From Helianthus annuus (Eukaryota; Streptophyta; Magnoliopsida; Asterales; Asteraceae): a DNA stretch of 64,000 nucleotides. Positions 1 through 10,343 of this stretch are shown here, piece by piece. A model generated the notes under the pieces. That model was not told where the DNA came from, did not search any database, and saw only the letters and a program-made list of their open reading frames with translations. The position numbers and the translations under genes are program-made. The first letter of the stretch is position 1. Each line of letters opens with the position of its first letter. The stretch is taken from positions 160,128,878 through 160,192,877 of the forward strand of contig NC_035446.2 in NCBI RefSeq assembly GCF_002127325.2. The letters are read 5' to 3'.

Positions 1-414
1 AGCCGAATGAGACTCTTGTAGCTAGGCATATGAACAAGTCCATTAGCTAACTTGTAGTTTGGTGGTATCAAAGGTGTTGTAGTAAGGTTTGCTTTTTAAC
101 TGGTGAGGGTTCTAATCAATATTTTAAAAACTGATAAAAAACACTTATATTAACAGAAGTATAATATTGTGATAGTTAACAAAGTTAAATGCCCGCTAAA
201 TCTACCCTTTGTATGAAACATAGAACATAAACCCGGTAAAAAGTACTTATATTAACAGAAGTATAATATAAATATTTTTGTCCAAACTTAGAGAAAGATA
301 CACTTTTAACGCATAGTGAAAAACTCTATTTTCACTAATTTTCCACAATTAATGGATGGTGCTTACATGTTGACGAGTTAAATCTACCACAAATATGAAA
401 AATTGATGCAAACT
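1..414. other. AT-rich flank, no gene seen
   Basis: No credible coding region is visible. A direct repeat of about 28 bp, containing CTTATATTAACAGAAGTATA, occurs near 142-170 and again near 242-270, 100 bp apart. The segment ends where the first LTR begins. Confidence 0.6.
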
Positions 415-1538
415 TGATGCGTGTGTAGTGTAATATATTTTTAGATATATATTTAAGCCCTTTTTACACTTTTAGCCAAGTTTTAAATTTATAAAACACG
501 ATATTCACTAACACTAAACACACATATGGGCAAGTGCACCCATCGTGGACGTAGTATAGTGTTGGTAAGATACCGAGGTCGTCCAAGGACACAAGAGCTT
601 TTAGTACCGGTTTATCCTCAACGTCTAATCAAATCAAAAAGGTTAGAAAAATGTTTTAAACTAAGAAAAGTAAAAACTAACTAAATGCTGAAATAAAAAT
701 AAAATAAAAACAGATAGACAAGATGAATCACTTGGATCCGACACGTGCATTAGTATAACCTTTGATTATTTTCGCACTTTTGCACTTGTTTAAGAGATTA
801 TCTTAGTTATTGTAGTAGGCCCCTCTTTTGAAGGCAACGTTACCCTCAACCCAGTAGTTTGAGTCAGCAAGGATACAATCCTAAAGGGTCGGATTATTGA
901 AAGATAATGAATTAAGTTATTAATGCAAATTGTGGTAGGCCCCGCTTTTGGCAGTGACGTTACCCTCGGCTAAGTAGTCTGAGTCAGCAGGGATACAGTC
1001 CTAAATAGCCGGGTTATAGTATTAATAGTAGTTAACTTATGAGGGGGTCAAAAAGTTTGGATCCCCGCCATCCAATACCTATGGGCATTGAAGGAGATCC
1101 TACTAAATTTGACCCAGGTCCCAAGCAGGACCTCTAAACGCTGAACAAGGGCAAGACCCTTACCAAACCGTTCCCTTAACCCCCGACCAGGTAGCCAACA
1201 TACCTCCATATAGACCGTGGAGATATGAATGGTGAACATAAGTAACTAGTTATTAAAGTCATTAATACAAAACCAAATAAAAAGTGCAAAAGATTAAAAA
1301 TAAAAAGTATTATACTAAACACTTGTCTTCACCAAGTGATGTAAGAGACTTAGGCAAACATGGCCTTGATTGTCAAGAACTCTTACGATCAATCTTGGAT
1401 CCCGAGACGACTCACACACTCTACGATGGACAATGGATGATGGTGGTGGATGATGGTGTTATGGTGGTGGTGGGTGGTGGATGAGGTGTGAGAGAGGTGG
1501 TGTGCCAAGGGATGAGAGAAAATGAAGCCAAGCTCCTC

Positions 1539-1548
1539 TATTTATAGG
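1539..1548 (-). promoter_or_regulatory. TATA box in 3' LTR copy (Athila-like)
   Basis: Identical copy of the LTR TATA box at 7134-7143. From this LTR, transcription would run leftward into the flank at 1-414. Confidence 0.55.
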
Positions 1549-1620
1549 CTGAACAGAAGGCTGGAGACGGCCCCGTGTCCGCTGGACACGCCCCGTGCCC
1601 GTCTGACACTCTCTCTCCTC

Positions 1621-1649
1621 ATTAATTGTAATTGCGAATTACAATTAAT
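1621..1649. repeat. Perfect 13-bp inverted repeat in LTR
   Basis: ATTAATTGTAATT, a 3-nt spacer GCG, then the exact reverse complement. The same hairpin is at 7216-7244 in the other LTR. In the minus-strand transcript from the right LTR it would lie about 80 nt upstream of the TATA box, so it may act as a DNA element rather than RNA. Function unknown. Confidence 0.8.
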
Positions 1650-2032
1650 GCGCCTGCTGTACTTTCACCACGCCCCCGTGCCCGCTGGACACGGCCCCGT
1701 GGTGGGCAATGGAAGCTTCTACTGGTTTGTCTTTTCTGCTGCTTCCTGGGCACGCCCCCGTGTTTGCTGGACACGGGGCGTGTTCAGACTCTGTTTCTTC
1801 TCCTTTGCCTTGGGAGGTGCCGTTGAGGGTCCGGGCAGTCTACTTTTGTTCCTTTTCTTGTATTTATGCTAGAATTAGTTGTCTTTTTGCTTCTTTTGTG
1901 ATTTTGAGCTCATTTAATCCTGAAAATGCAAAAGGAAGACAAAAACACTATTTTTTCCAACATTAGTACTCAAAAAGGGTTAGTTTTATGCCTTAATTGA
2001 TGTGATTTATATGTTGCATTTTACACACATCA

Positions 2033-2045
2033 AATACCCCCACAC
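2033..2045 (-). other. Polypurine tract of Athila-like element
   Basis: On the minus strand a GTGTGGGGGTATT tract lies immediately before the TGATG start of the left LTR, as expected for the plus-strand DNA primer of a minus-oriented retroelement. Confidence 0.7.
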
Positions 2046-3911
2046 TTGAACTTTTGCTTGTCCTCAAGCAAAACTCTTTAAATGTGGCTTACACTCCCAA
2101 ATGGAATAGGTAGAAGAGAAGTTTTTTAGCTTGTCCTAGAGTGTCGGGAATCCAAGGTTTTTATAGGTTTTATTTTTATTTATTTACAATCCTATTCGTT
2201 ATGATTTATTTTGAACGTTTCATAAGATAAATTACTTATTTGGGCATAGCATGCCTTATTAAAATTCCATTTATATACAAGTTCACATACCTCACGGGAG
2301 ATCACTCAACACTCGGCCGAAGGTGTATATTTTAGTGAATCACTCGAGAGCGGCATGGAACTTACGCCTTCCATAGGCTTGCCAAGCAATCAATCCTCCT
2401 GCTTTTTAACTTTTTACCTTTGTAAATATCAAGAGGACTTTTGGGGTGAAAGGTTAGGCTTGGGTTAAAGGTTGGTGGTTAGTAAAAAGGGCGAAAATCG
2501 TAACAAGCGTCGGTTTTCGTGGAATACCTTGTTTTTAGTGACTTTTTATTTTTGAAGTATTTCTCCAAACAAACTTTTATATAGCTTTTGTTTGTTTTTG
2601 ACTTCATCATCACATTTTTTTTTCATCACATAAAAAGGTGAGTTTACGAAAAAGCGAGCTTGTTACTAAAATAAAGGGTGAAAAATAAAAAGGTTTTTGG
2701 TGGGTAAAAAGGGTTTTGGGGTAATGAAATGAAAGGTTTAGGCTCAAAGGGGCTATCTAGGGGGATTTTGGGTAGGTGATAAAAAAAAATGAAAAATAAT
2801 GGTTTTGAAAGAAAAATGGTTAGTCCTAATGCCTCCATCATTTACTTACTTGGGTTTAAGTTGGTAAGGACCGGGAATGTATCGTCGTGGCAAGTTCTAG
2901 ATTTGTAAGAACCAAGCGGCTATTCACACAAGAAACGAAAAATGAGCATTTAGTTTAAATATGTATATTTTTATGCTCAATAAAGGCTCAAGACTCACTT
3001 TTGTGGGAATGGGTTTTTAATGTGATCAAGTATATATAATCGAATTTTTAACTAAGCTTGTCATGCCGTTTCATAATTTTCTTGTGTTGGTTCTTTTTAT
3101 CATGACGCTATCGGTTGTAAACTTGTAAAAATATAACCTTTTTAGAACTTGTTATTCCCAACTTAAACTAAGACAAGTAAATAAAAAAATGAAAAAGTTT
3201 TTGAAAAAAATTTGGGGTGTTTAGCGGTTCCAATAGAGTTTTGTGTAAGGCTTGTGTTTAGGATTTTGCAAAATTTCAAGGTTTTAGCATCCCCCCCCCA
3301 CACTTAAATTACACATTGTCCTCAATGTGTCCAAAAATAAAGTTTTTGGTTGATTAGAATGTGTAAAAGTGGGTTTAAAAGCAAAGTTTTGTGTTACTGG
3401 CATCCTGGACACGACCCCGTGTTGACCGGGCACGGCCCCGTGGTCAAGTGCCAGTAACAAAAATTTGAGAATTGAAACAGAAGCCTGGACACGGGGGCGT
3501 GTCCGCTGAACACGGCCCGTGTCCAGTTACCTGAACTGGGTGATTTTCTGCAGGGGGCTCAGCACGGGGCCGTGTTGGTTGGGCACGACCCGTGTTGAGC
3601 CTTCTGTGATGGAGATTTTTGTCGGGTTGCTCTGTTCTTCGTGCATGGTTCCATTTTTCTCGTTCCCTTTTTCATCCATTACCACCATGAGTGTGTTTTA
3701 TTTGTTAAAACAACCATCAATCTTAAAAACCATCATAACATTACTAATCATAGAGAGACATTACATAAAGATAAAGATAAAAATTACATAACTATTAAAC
3801 TTATGGAGTTCTAGCCCTATGTTTTATTTTAATTTAGCAAAATTTACAAGAAGCCACTAATCTTGGTTAGATAAGGCTTTTTAGAACTCCTACTTCCGGG
3901 TGTGGTTCTCC

Positions 3912-4356
3912 TTATATGTCGGCAAGCCACTCTTCTACCTCCCTTGGAAGGAGAAAAGAGGGCTCGTTCGCATTAGTTTGAGGAGTTTCAACTTCCGCTG
4001 GAACTTCTTGTGGATTTTCCATGGGAGGTTCTGCGGGAAAGTCTCCCCACCCGGTAGGGTTGTTAACACCGAGTGCCAAGTTCCAGTCTTGTTGTGGAAG
4101 GACTGGTTCCATAGGAGGTGCTACCAAAATGTTTAACCTTTGGTGCAAAAGGTTAATCTCTTGGAAGCTGCTTTCAAGTCCCATTGTAAGATCGTTAATA
4201 CGGTGAATAAGGACCTCCTCTACTGACGTCATTTCGTCGAGAGCTTCCCTCAGTGCTTATCACGTAGTGCACAAGTGTAGCTTCAACGGAGGGCCTCCTT
4301 CCCCTTCGGCTGTTTGAGGAATGAACGGATGATGTTTCGCTATTTTCACTCGCCAT
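3912..4356 (-). pseudogene. Small element-encoded protein, frameshifted
   Basis: From an ATG at 4356 the minus strand encodes MASENSETSSVHSSNS and then an Arg-rich stretch, reading on to VEATLVHYV. One frameshift near 4250 moves the frame to ALREALDEMTSVEEVL, after which it runs open to the stop at 3912, ending REVEEWLADI. The middle is helix-prone (IHRINDLTMGLESSFQEINL), then Pro/Glu-rich. I do not recognise the family. It lies 5' to the polypurine tract in an element that has no gag-pol, so it may be an element-specific accessory protein. The intact form would be roughly 145 residues. Confidence 0.45.
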
Positions 4357-4985
4357 TCTACGAAAAATAAACCAAAAGCATTTTATATGATGAAACAGTT
4401 TCTGGACACGGCCCCGTGCTCATTGAGCACGGCCCCGTGTTCATCTTTCTGCAGAATTTCGGAGCAAGGAATCTTGGGTTTTTAAGTTATTTCCTGAGTT
4501 TATGCAAGCTTTTTGACAGTAAATAACTCTAAACAATGTTACATAACATGTTTTTACCAAGATTCCATGATCAAAACTCATTGTTCCCTACCACAAAGAT
4601 TGAAAATTCAAACTTTTCATGGTAGTTCTTGAAGAAAGATGAAGAAGAAGGAAATGTCTAGAAGAGGAAAGGACAAGATGGGTTGTTGGAAACTTCTTTT
4701 AGACTTACCTAGGATTGTTTGAGAGAAGATTCCTTCAAATCTCTGTCCCCAAGTTGGTCCAGATGTGCAGGATTTTTGGCTGCATTTATAGAAAACGACA
4801 GCCTGCTGGACACGGCCCCGTGTCCGCTGGACACGGCCCCGTGTGCAGATAAAATCCTGGCACAGTTTGTCCGTATTCTGACGTTCTGATCAGAAGGGAA
4901 TCTTTTGGTGGACACGGGGGCGTGTTGGCCGGGCACGGCCCCGTGTCGGAAAGCTGTTTTATGAAGTTTTGTCTTTACTAAGGAG

Positions 4986-5648
4986 CTAATCTATATCGGG
5001 TGGCTCTTGACTTGTTGGAACAACCCCAAAGTGCCTAAGATACCTTAATTGTCCTATACTAAGGCGAGAACGCAAGAGGTTGTCGGTGAGGGTAATTCCT
5101 ATTTTCATTCTAGGTGGACAAGTCCAACCCTTTCCCGGGCTCTCGTTAAAGAAGGTGTATGCCGAATCGCTCAGGTCTATGTATGCATCGAACGAAGTCG
5201 ATGGGGAGTCCTTCACGACACAATCGGCACAGGGACGACTATCGTCCGCGTCTTTTCTAGGTAAGAAGGTATTTTCGGGAGCAACGAGGTTGTCGGAATG
5301 CGGTTCCAACATTTCCTCATGGTCATCATCTTGGGATGGATCTAAAAAATCCTTCCTAAGTTCTTTTGACCAATTGAGAAGTAGTTCTTCTAGTTGAAAT
5401 AACTCGTCAAGGAGCATTTCACCTAGAATATCTGGCTGGGCGCATTCGAGTGAGAAATAGTGCTTATTTTTACTTTCGCCCCTCTTAAGGTTACAAGGAA
5501 TTGGTGGGTCTATATAGTGGGGCCTATAAGTGAGGAAAAAACATTTTAATTCCTCATGTTCGCCTCCACATATTCGACACCACAAACCATAAGAGTGCCG
5601 AAAGTAAAAAGAATTACTATCACTCATGTTTGTGTCAGAAATTACCAA
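4986..5648 (-). CDS. Element-encoded protein with CCHC-like knuckle
   Basis: 220-residue open frame, the first reading frame downstream of the primer site, where gag would normally lie. Near residues 24-36 it has CRICGGEHEELKC, a C-x2-C-x3-H-x4-C arrangement one residue shorter than a retroviral zinc knuckle. Then come a Leu/Glu-rich helical part (LLDELFQLEELLLNWSKEL), an acidic segment and a C-terminal part with RLSIGQLRYLRHFG. I do not recognise a named family and do not claim it is Gag, but its position and the Cys/His pattern suggest nucleic-acid binding. A second ATG eight codons in (MSDSNSFYFRHSYG) could be the true start. It is the only undamaged frame of the element. Confidence 0.5.
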   Translation of the reverse strand: MVISDTNMSDSNSFYFRHSYGLWCRICGGEHEELKCFFLTYRPHYIDPPIPCNLKRGESKNKHYFSLECAQPDILGEMLLDELFQLEELLLNWSKELRKDFLDPSQDDDHEEMLEPHSDNLVAPENTFLPRKDADDSRPCADCVVKDSPSTSFDAYIDLSDSAYTFFNESPGKGWTCPPRMKIGITLTDNLLRSRLSIGQLRYLRHFGVVPTSQEPPDID

Positions 5649-5908
5649 CCGCCGGGATCTAACGGTTCTGTTTTCAGCAACTGAATCTTGGGCACGGGGG
5701 CGTGTTGAGTGGACACGGCCCCGTGTTCAGCCTACTGTCTTAAAACAGGATTGCCAGTTCCAATGATTGAGCACGGGGCGTGTTCAGCGGGCACGGCCCC
5801 GTGTTGAGCTCTGCAGAAGCTAAAAAACTAAGAAAAAATCCTAAAAAATTAAAGAAAAATAAAAATATGATTAGGCCGTTGATTCCTAACTTTCTTAAAA
5901 TCCTTGTG

Positions 5909-5926
5909 TCCCCGGCAACGGCGCCA
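5909..5926 (-). other. Primer binding site, tRNA-Asp type
   Basis: On the minus strand this reads TGGCGCCGTTGCCGGGGA, complementary to the 3' end of plant tRNA-Asp as commonly reported for Athila-like elements. It lies 6 nt beyond the LTR end, fixes the minus orientation, and is where minus-strand DNA synthesis would be primed. Confidence 0.85.
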
Positions 5927-7133
5927 AAAACTTGATGCGTGTGTAGTGTAATATATTTTTAGATATATATTTAAGCCCTTTTTACACTTTTAGCCAAGTT
6001 TTAAATTTATAAAACACGATATTCACTAACACTAAACACACATATGGGCAAGTGCACCCATCGTGGACGTAGTATAGTGTTGGTAAGATACCGAGGTCGT
6101 CCAAGGACACAAGAGCTTTTAGTACCGGTTTATCCTCAACGTCTAATCAAATCAAAAAGGTTAGAAAAATGTTTTAAACTAAGAAAAGTAAAAACTAACT
6201 AAATGCTGAAAATAAAAATAAAATAAAAACAGATAGACAAGATGAATCACTTGGATCCGACACGTGCATTAGTATAACCTTTGATTATTTTCGCACTTTT
6301 GCACTTGTTTAAGAGATTATCTTAGTTATTGTAGTAGGCCCCTCTTTTGAAGGCGACGTTACCCTCAACCCAGTAGTTTGAGTCAGCAAGGATACAATCC
6401 TAAAGGGTCGGATTATTGAAAGATAATGAATTAAGTTATTAATGCAAATTGTGGTAGGCCCCGCTTTTGGCGGTGACGTTACCCTCGGCTAAGTAGTCTG
6501 AGTCAGCAGGGATACAGTCCTAAATAGCCGGGTTATAGTATTAATAGTAGTTAACTTATGAGGGGGTCAAAGAGTTTGGATCCCCGCCATCCAATACCTA
6601 TGGGCATTGAAGGAGATCCTACTAAATTTGACCCAGGTCCCAAGCATGACCTCTAAACGCTGAACAAGGGCAAGACCCTTACCAAACCGTTCCCTTAACC
6701 CCCCGACCAGGTAGCCAACATACCTCCATATAGACCGTGGAGATATGAATGGTGAAAATCTTTTATTTTATATAGACAGTAAAATAATGCCAAGACACCA
6801 CGGACAAACGATAAGTAAAGATCACCTTCAACATAAGTAACTAGTTATTAAAGTCATTAATACAAAACCAAATAAAAAGTGCAAAAGATTAAAAATAAAA
6901 AGTATTATACTAAACACTTGTCTTCACCAAGTGATGTAAGAGACTTAGGCAAACATGGCCTTGATTGTCAAGAACTCTTACGATCAATCTTGGATCCCGA
7001 GACGACTCACACACTCTACGATGGACAATGGATGATGGTGGTGGATGATGGTGTTATGGTGGTGGTGGGTGGTGGATGAGGTGTGAGAGAGGTGGTGTGC
7101 CAAGGGATGAGAGAAAATGAAGCCAAGCTCCTC

Positions 7134-7143
7134 TATTTATAGG
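7134..7143 (-). promoter_or_regulatory. TATA box in 5' LTR (Athila-like)
   Basis: The minus strand reads CCTATAAATAG, a consensus plant TATA box, followed by AGGAGCTTGGCTTC where transcription would be expected to begin about 30 nt later. The same site is in the other LTR at 1539-1548. It agrees with the orientation given by the primer site. Confidence 0.65.
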
Positions 7144-7215
7144 CTGAACAGAAGGCTGGAGACGGCCCCGTGTCCGCTGGACACGCCCCGTGCCCGTCTG
7201 ACACTCTCTCTCCTC

Positions 7216-7244
7216 ATTAATTGTAATTGCGAATTACAATTAAT
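7216..7244. repeat. Perfect 13-bp inverted repeat in LTR (second copy)
   Basis: Same palindrome as at 1621-1649, with arms ATTAATTGTAATT and GCG in the centre, retained without change in the second LTR. Confidence 0.8.
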
Positions 7245-7626
7245 GCGCCTGCTGTACTTTCACCACGCCCCCGTGCCCGCTGGACACGGCCCCGTGGTGG
7301 GCAATGGAAGCTTCTACTGGTTTGTCTTTTCTGCTGCTTCCCGGGCACGCCCCCGTGTTCGCTGGACACGGGGCGTGTTCAGACTCTGTTTCTTCTCCTT
7401 TGCCTTGGGAGGTGCCGTTGAGGGTCCGGGCAGTCTACTTTTGTTCCTTTTCTTGTATTTATGCTAGAATTAGTTGTCTTTTTGCTTCTTTTGTGATTTT
7501 GAGCTCATTTAATCCTGAAAATGCAAAAGGAAGACAAAAACACTATTTTTCCAACATTAGTACTCAAAAAGGGTTAGTTTTATGCCTTAATTGATGTGAT
7601 TTATATGTTGCATTTTACACACATCA

Positions 7627-9436
7627 AAAATCAAATACGAGCACAAACGTAAATCGTTAAGACACATGAACTCATGTACGACACGAATTTCACGTGTTAA
7701 CACGAACACAGCCTATTCAAGCCAAGAATATTATTTTTTATTGCATATTAATACTTTGAAATAGTATATATCCTAGATTACTGGACGTCAATATTTTCTA
7801 AAGACAGAAAAGATAATATCTAAATAGCATACCTCATTAGAAGATCGATTCAACCACAAAACTAAACATCACAATCAATACTAATATGCAATCATACACA
7901 TCATAAGATAAACCATAGTAGACTTTACTAAAATCACATCACATAAACAAATCAATCGTTCAAATATCTAACCATCCTAAGAATCAATGGCATGCTACCG
8001 AACCTTCGTATCACGCGCTAAGAGAAGTTCATAGTTTTGTAGACTCGGGTTGAAGTTGAGGAAATCTATTTGGTGAAAGTTGTGGTGAAATCTAATGTTG
8101 TGGATAACGAAGCATGACACCGATGACGAGAGGGACGTCGCATGATTGAAGCATGGTGGATACGCCGCTGGTACTTCCTATATATAAGTGCTCCCGTCAG
8201 GTTGCCGAACTTTCGTAGCACATGCCATATGGGGTTGCGTGGACATTAACACTAATCTAAGTGAAACTATTGAATCTATTGAATGGAACACATCACCTAC
8301 GTATATAGTGCTACTCCGTACGAACAAGGGCTATTGTTGCACATAGTTAGTACTAAGCAAAGTTAATACTGCGTGTACTTACTACATCTCATTAAGTTTC
8401 TACTCTTTAGTTGTAGCTTACTACTTAATATAAAGTTATCATTACTGAAAACAGTAACTTATAGAACTTATGATTAATTTGTTACCTTATCCTCCAAGTT
8501 GCTATTTCTTAGTGATATCTTACTAATGAGGCTTAGCTTGCCACTAATAATCAATCTGATGACCACCGTTTTTCATGTAACTTTTCAACAATCATGTAAA
8601 TCTGAAACACCTTTTAGTAGCTTAATCCCCTCCGGGGCGTTGCTTCTTAAACCTCGCTAGAGGCGATGCTCCCTTGAATCCCGGGTCACTAAGGGGCTCT
8701 GTCCCCTAAAACCACCGAGTTAGAAGTGCTAGAAATGAGCATAGTCTCGTATAAAGTGTCTAATACACACCTCCTAACTTGTAACAATGTTTATAATAAT
8801 TTCTTTTTTATTTTAAGTAAATCGAACAAAACTAAAACACCCTTAATGACACTAAAAATCACCAACATCCCTCCCGACATACATCTAGTCTTTTCCCAAG
8901 CGTACGTATTGGGACTTGCGTGAATTTTGTTAGGATAAAAACTCCAAATGCTTCTAAATTGTTAGCCAAAGACAAGCCACACATATTAGATTATTGCCTC
9001 GTCATGAAGGTTTAAAAGTCAATAATAATTTATCTAAAGTTCTAAGCGACAAGTCGTTGTTTTGTATCGTCTGAGGAGCAGGTTTTTTTCTATCTGGATC
9101 AAACAAGAAGAGTATTTATAATTAGATACGTGAGAAAGCATTTATATTATATTAAAAAACACTGATCAACAACTTTTATGCATGATGTTTTTGCTTACTT
9201 TGCATTGATCCTTATGTACAAAATTGTGATTCAAAGTTACATACTGTAATTTTAATTCAAAATTTTATAAATTCGCTCAAAAGGCAAAAATTATAAATCA
9301 AAGTTACAATTTTAATAAACAAGTGTTTTCTCACAACTTCTTATTATTTTTGTACTCGTTTCATTTTCTATGTACTTATAAGATGCTTCATATAAAGCTA
9401 CAATCGTTTGCTTTATATGTGTTGATCTTGCAAACT
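7627..9436. other. Intergenic spacer, no gene recognised
   Basis: AT-rich DNA without a supportable coding region. A GC-richer block near 8625-8715 has repeated modules (CCGGGGCGTTGCT, GAGGCGATGCTCCC, GGGGCTCTGTCCCC) and looks like a relic of some repeat I cannot name. The segment ends at the target duplication of the Tat element. Confidence 0.55.
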
Positions 9437-9441
9437 CCACC
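9437..9441. repeat. Target-site duplication CCACC, left
   Basis: CCACC directly precedes the left LTR and is repeated exactly after the right LTR at 22617-22621. This 5-bp duplication marks integration of the Tat element. Confidence 0.9.
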
Positions 9442-10332
9442 TGATGAAACAATGGTTAACCGGGCAGGGTTAACTCACTGATCTCGTCAAGAAAGGTTAA
9501 TCCCTTCCTCCCGAGGATCGTTGACTGGATCACCAGTGGGTCGTTGACTGGATCACCGATGGGTTGATCTCCTGCACAAGGAAACAAACCGTGACTCGTA
9601 ACAAGGAGGATGGGGTGGGGGGTGCTCCTTGTTACCACTCTCCGGCGTAAGAATCAGTAATCTGCTTGGGAAGCAAAGTATGATAGTAGTAGTAGTGAGA
9701 GAGTTGTGAAGAGATACCTCAAACCTGGTTTGGGGTTGGTATTTATAGCCGAGGAGTGAAGGAGGAGGATGATGGACAGACTGACGACGTGCTGCACCTT
9801 TGCAGGTGTGTCAGGCTTGTCGGGTGTGGAGGTTACGCCACGTCAGTCTGTTACTCACGTAGCCCTGACAGATGACTGTCATCGGTGCTACTTGCACTGT
9901 GGTGTCAGTCCCACTTGTTGGGCGTATAGGATGCGGTGCGAGCCGCATCGCTGCCTACGGTAACATCTGATGTTACCGCGTCCCTTGCTTGTGATCAAGA
10001 AATACGCAAGACTCGGTGCCAGCCGCATCGTCGCCTGTGGTGACTGTCGCAGCTTCCTCGTATTGATAGAAGTGTTCACTGGACGCGGTGCCAGGCCGCA
10101 TCGCTGTGAATACTTCCGTTTTCATACACCAGATGTGATGCTATGCCGCATCACCCTACCGTTCTCATATTCCAGGTAAGTCCTCCTGCATCACTGGACA
10201 GATTGGATTCAACCACTGTGTCGATGCGTTCCCGCACGGACATAAGTAGGTTGTTAGCTAGTGAGGGTTTTGATAAGGGTAATGGTCACTCGCGGTCGAT
10301 GCTGACGCGAGATCTGGGAGCATACCCCTTCA
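9442..10332 (-). repeat. LTR of Tat element (element 3' LTR)
   Basis: 891-bp direct repeat, TGATGAAACAATGG...CCCCTTCA. It matches 21726-22616 except for about twelve scattered substitutions. It is rich in TGCGG/CCGCA words. Minus-strand TATA box near 9740-9748. Confidence 0.92.
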
Positions 10333-10343
10333 AGTCCCCCCAG
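10333..10343 (-). other. Polypurine tract of Tat element
   Basis: The minus strand reads CTGGGGGGACT directly before the TGAAGGGG start of the 3' LTR, as needed for plus-strand DNA priming. Confidence 0.7.

Larger units (their letters stand above)
415..2032 (-). repeat. LTR of Athila-like element (element 3' LTR)
   Basis: 1618-bp direct repeat, starting TGATGCGTGTGTAG and ending TACACACATCA, so its termini are short inverted repeats. Compared with the copy at 5933 it lacks 75 bp after position 1235 and differs at only about eight substitutions by eye, so insertion was recent. Reading frames inside it are by-products of its GC-rich motif blocks. Confidence 0.9.
1566..5815. repeat. Dispersed CACGGCCCCGTG palindrome family
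   Basis: Variants of GGACACGGCCCCGTGTCC and CACGGGGGCGTGT recur in both LTRs (1566-1800, 7163-7380) and in non-coding internal stretches (3400-3600, 4405-4440, 4797-4945, 5690-5810), often in pairs separated by TGCTGG, TTGACCGG or similar. The core CACGGGGCCGTG is palindromic. The copies avoid the two minus-strand reading frames. They make the spurious Gly-His-Gly-Pro reading frames found in the LTRs. Confidence 0.75.
415..7626 (-). mobile_element. Non-autonomous Athila-like LTR retrotransposon
   Basis: Two long near-identical direct repeats (415-2032 and 5933-7626) bound about 3.9 kb of internal DNA. Orientation is minus. Beside the right LTR lies a primer site matching the 3' end of plant tRNA-Asp (5909-5926). 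Beside the left LTR lies a polypurine tract when read on the minus strand (2033-2045). The LTR TATA box also points to the minus strand. The LTR ends are TGATG...CATCA. No gag, protease, reverse transcriptase or integrase is encoded; two small minus-strand reading frames are present instead. The tRNA-Asp primer class is known from Athila-type Ty3/Gypsy elements. The flanks AAACT (410-414) and AAAAT (7627-7631) form at best an imperfect target duplication. The element presumably used proteins made by a relative. Confidence 0.85.
5933..7626 (-). repeat. LTR of Athila-like element (element 5' LTR)
   Basis: 1694-bp direct repeat of 415-2032. It contains a 75-bp segment (6756-6830) absent from the other LTR. 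As the element reads on the minus strand, this copy holds the functional promoter and abuts the primer site. Confidence 0.9.

Noticed and set aside
1522..1966. Three overlapping plus-strand frames in the LTR, repeated at 7117-7594
   Set aside because: They read the CACGGCCCCGTG blocks in three frames (Gly-His-Gly-Pro, Ala-Pro-Cys types), run against the element's minus orientation and have no domain.
410..7631. AAACT/AAAAT as target duplication of the Athila-like element
   Set aside because: One mismatch in five AT-rich bases is too weak to claim; noted as imperfect only.
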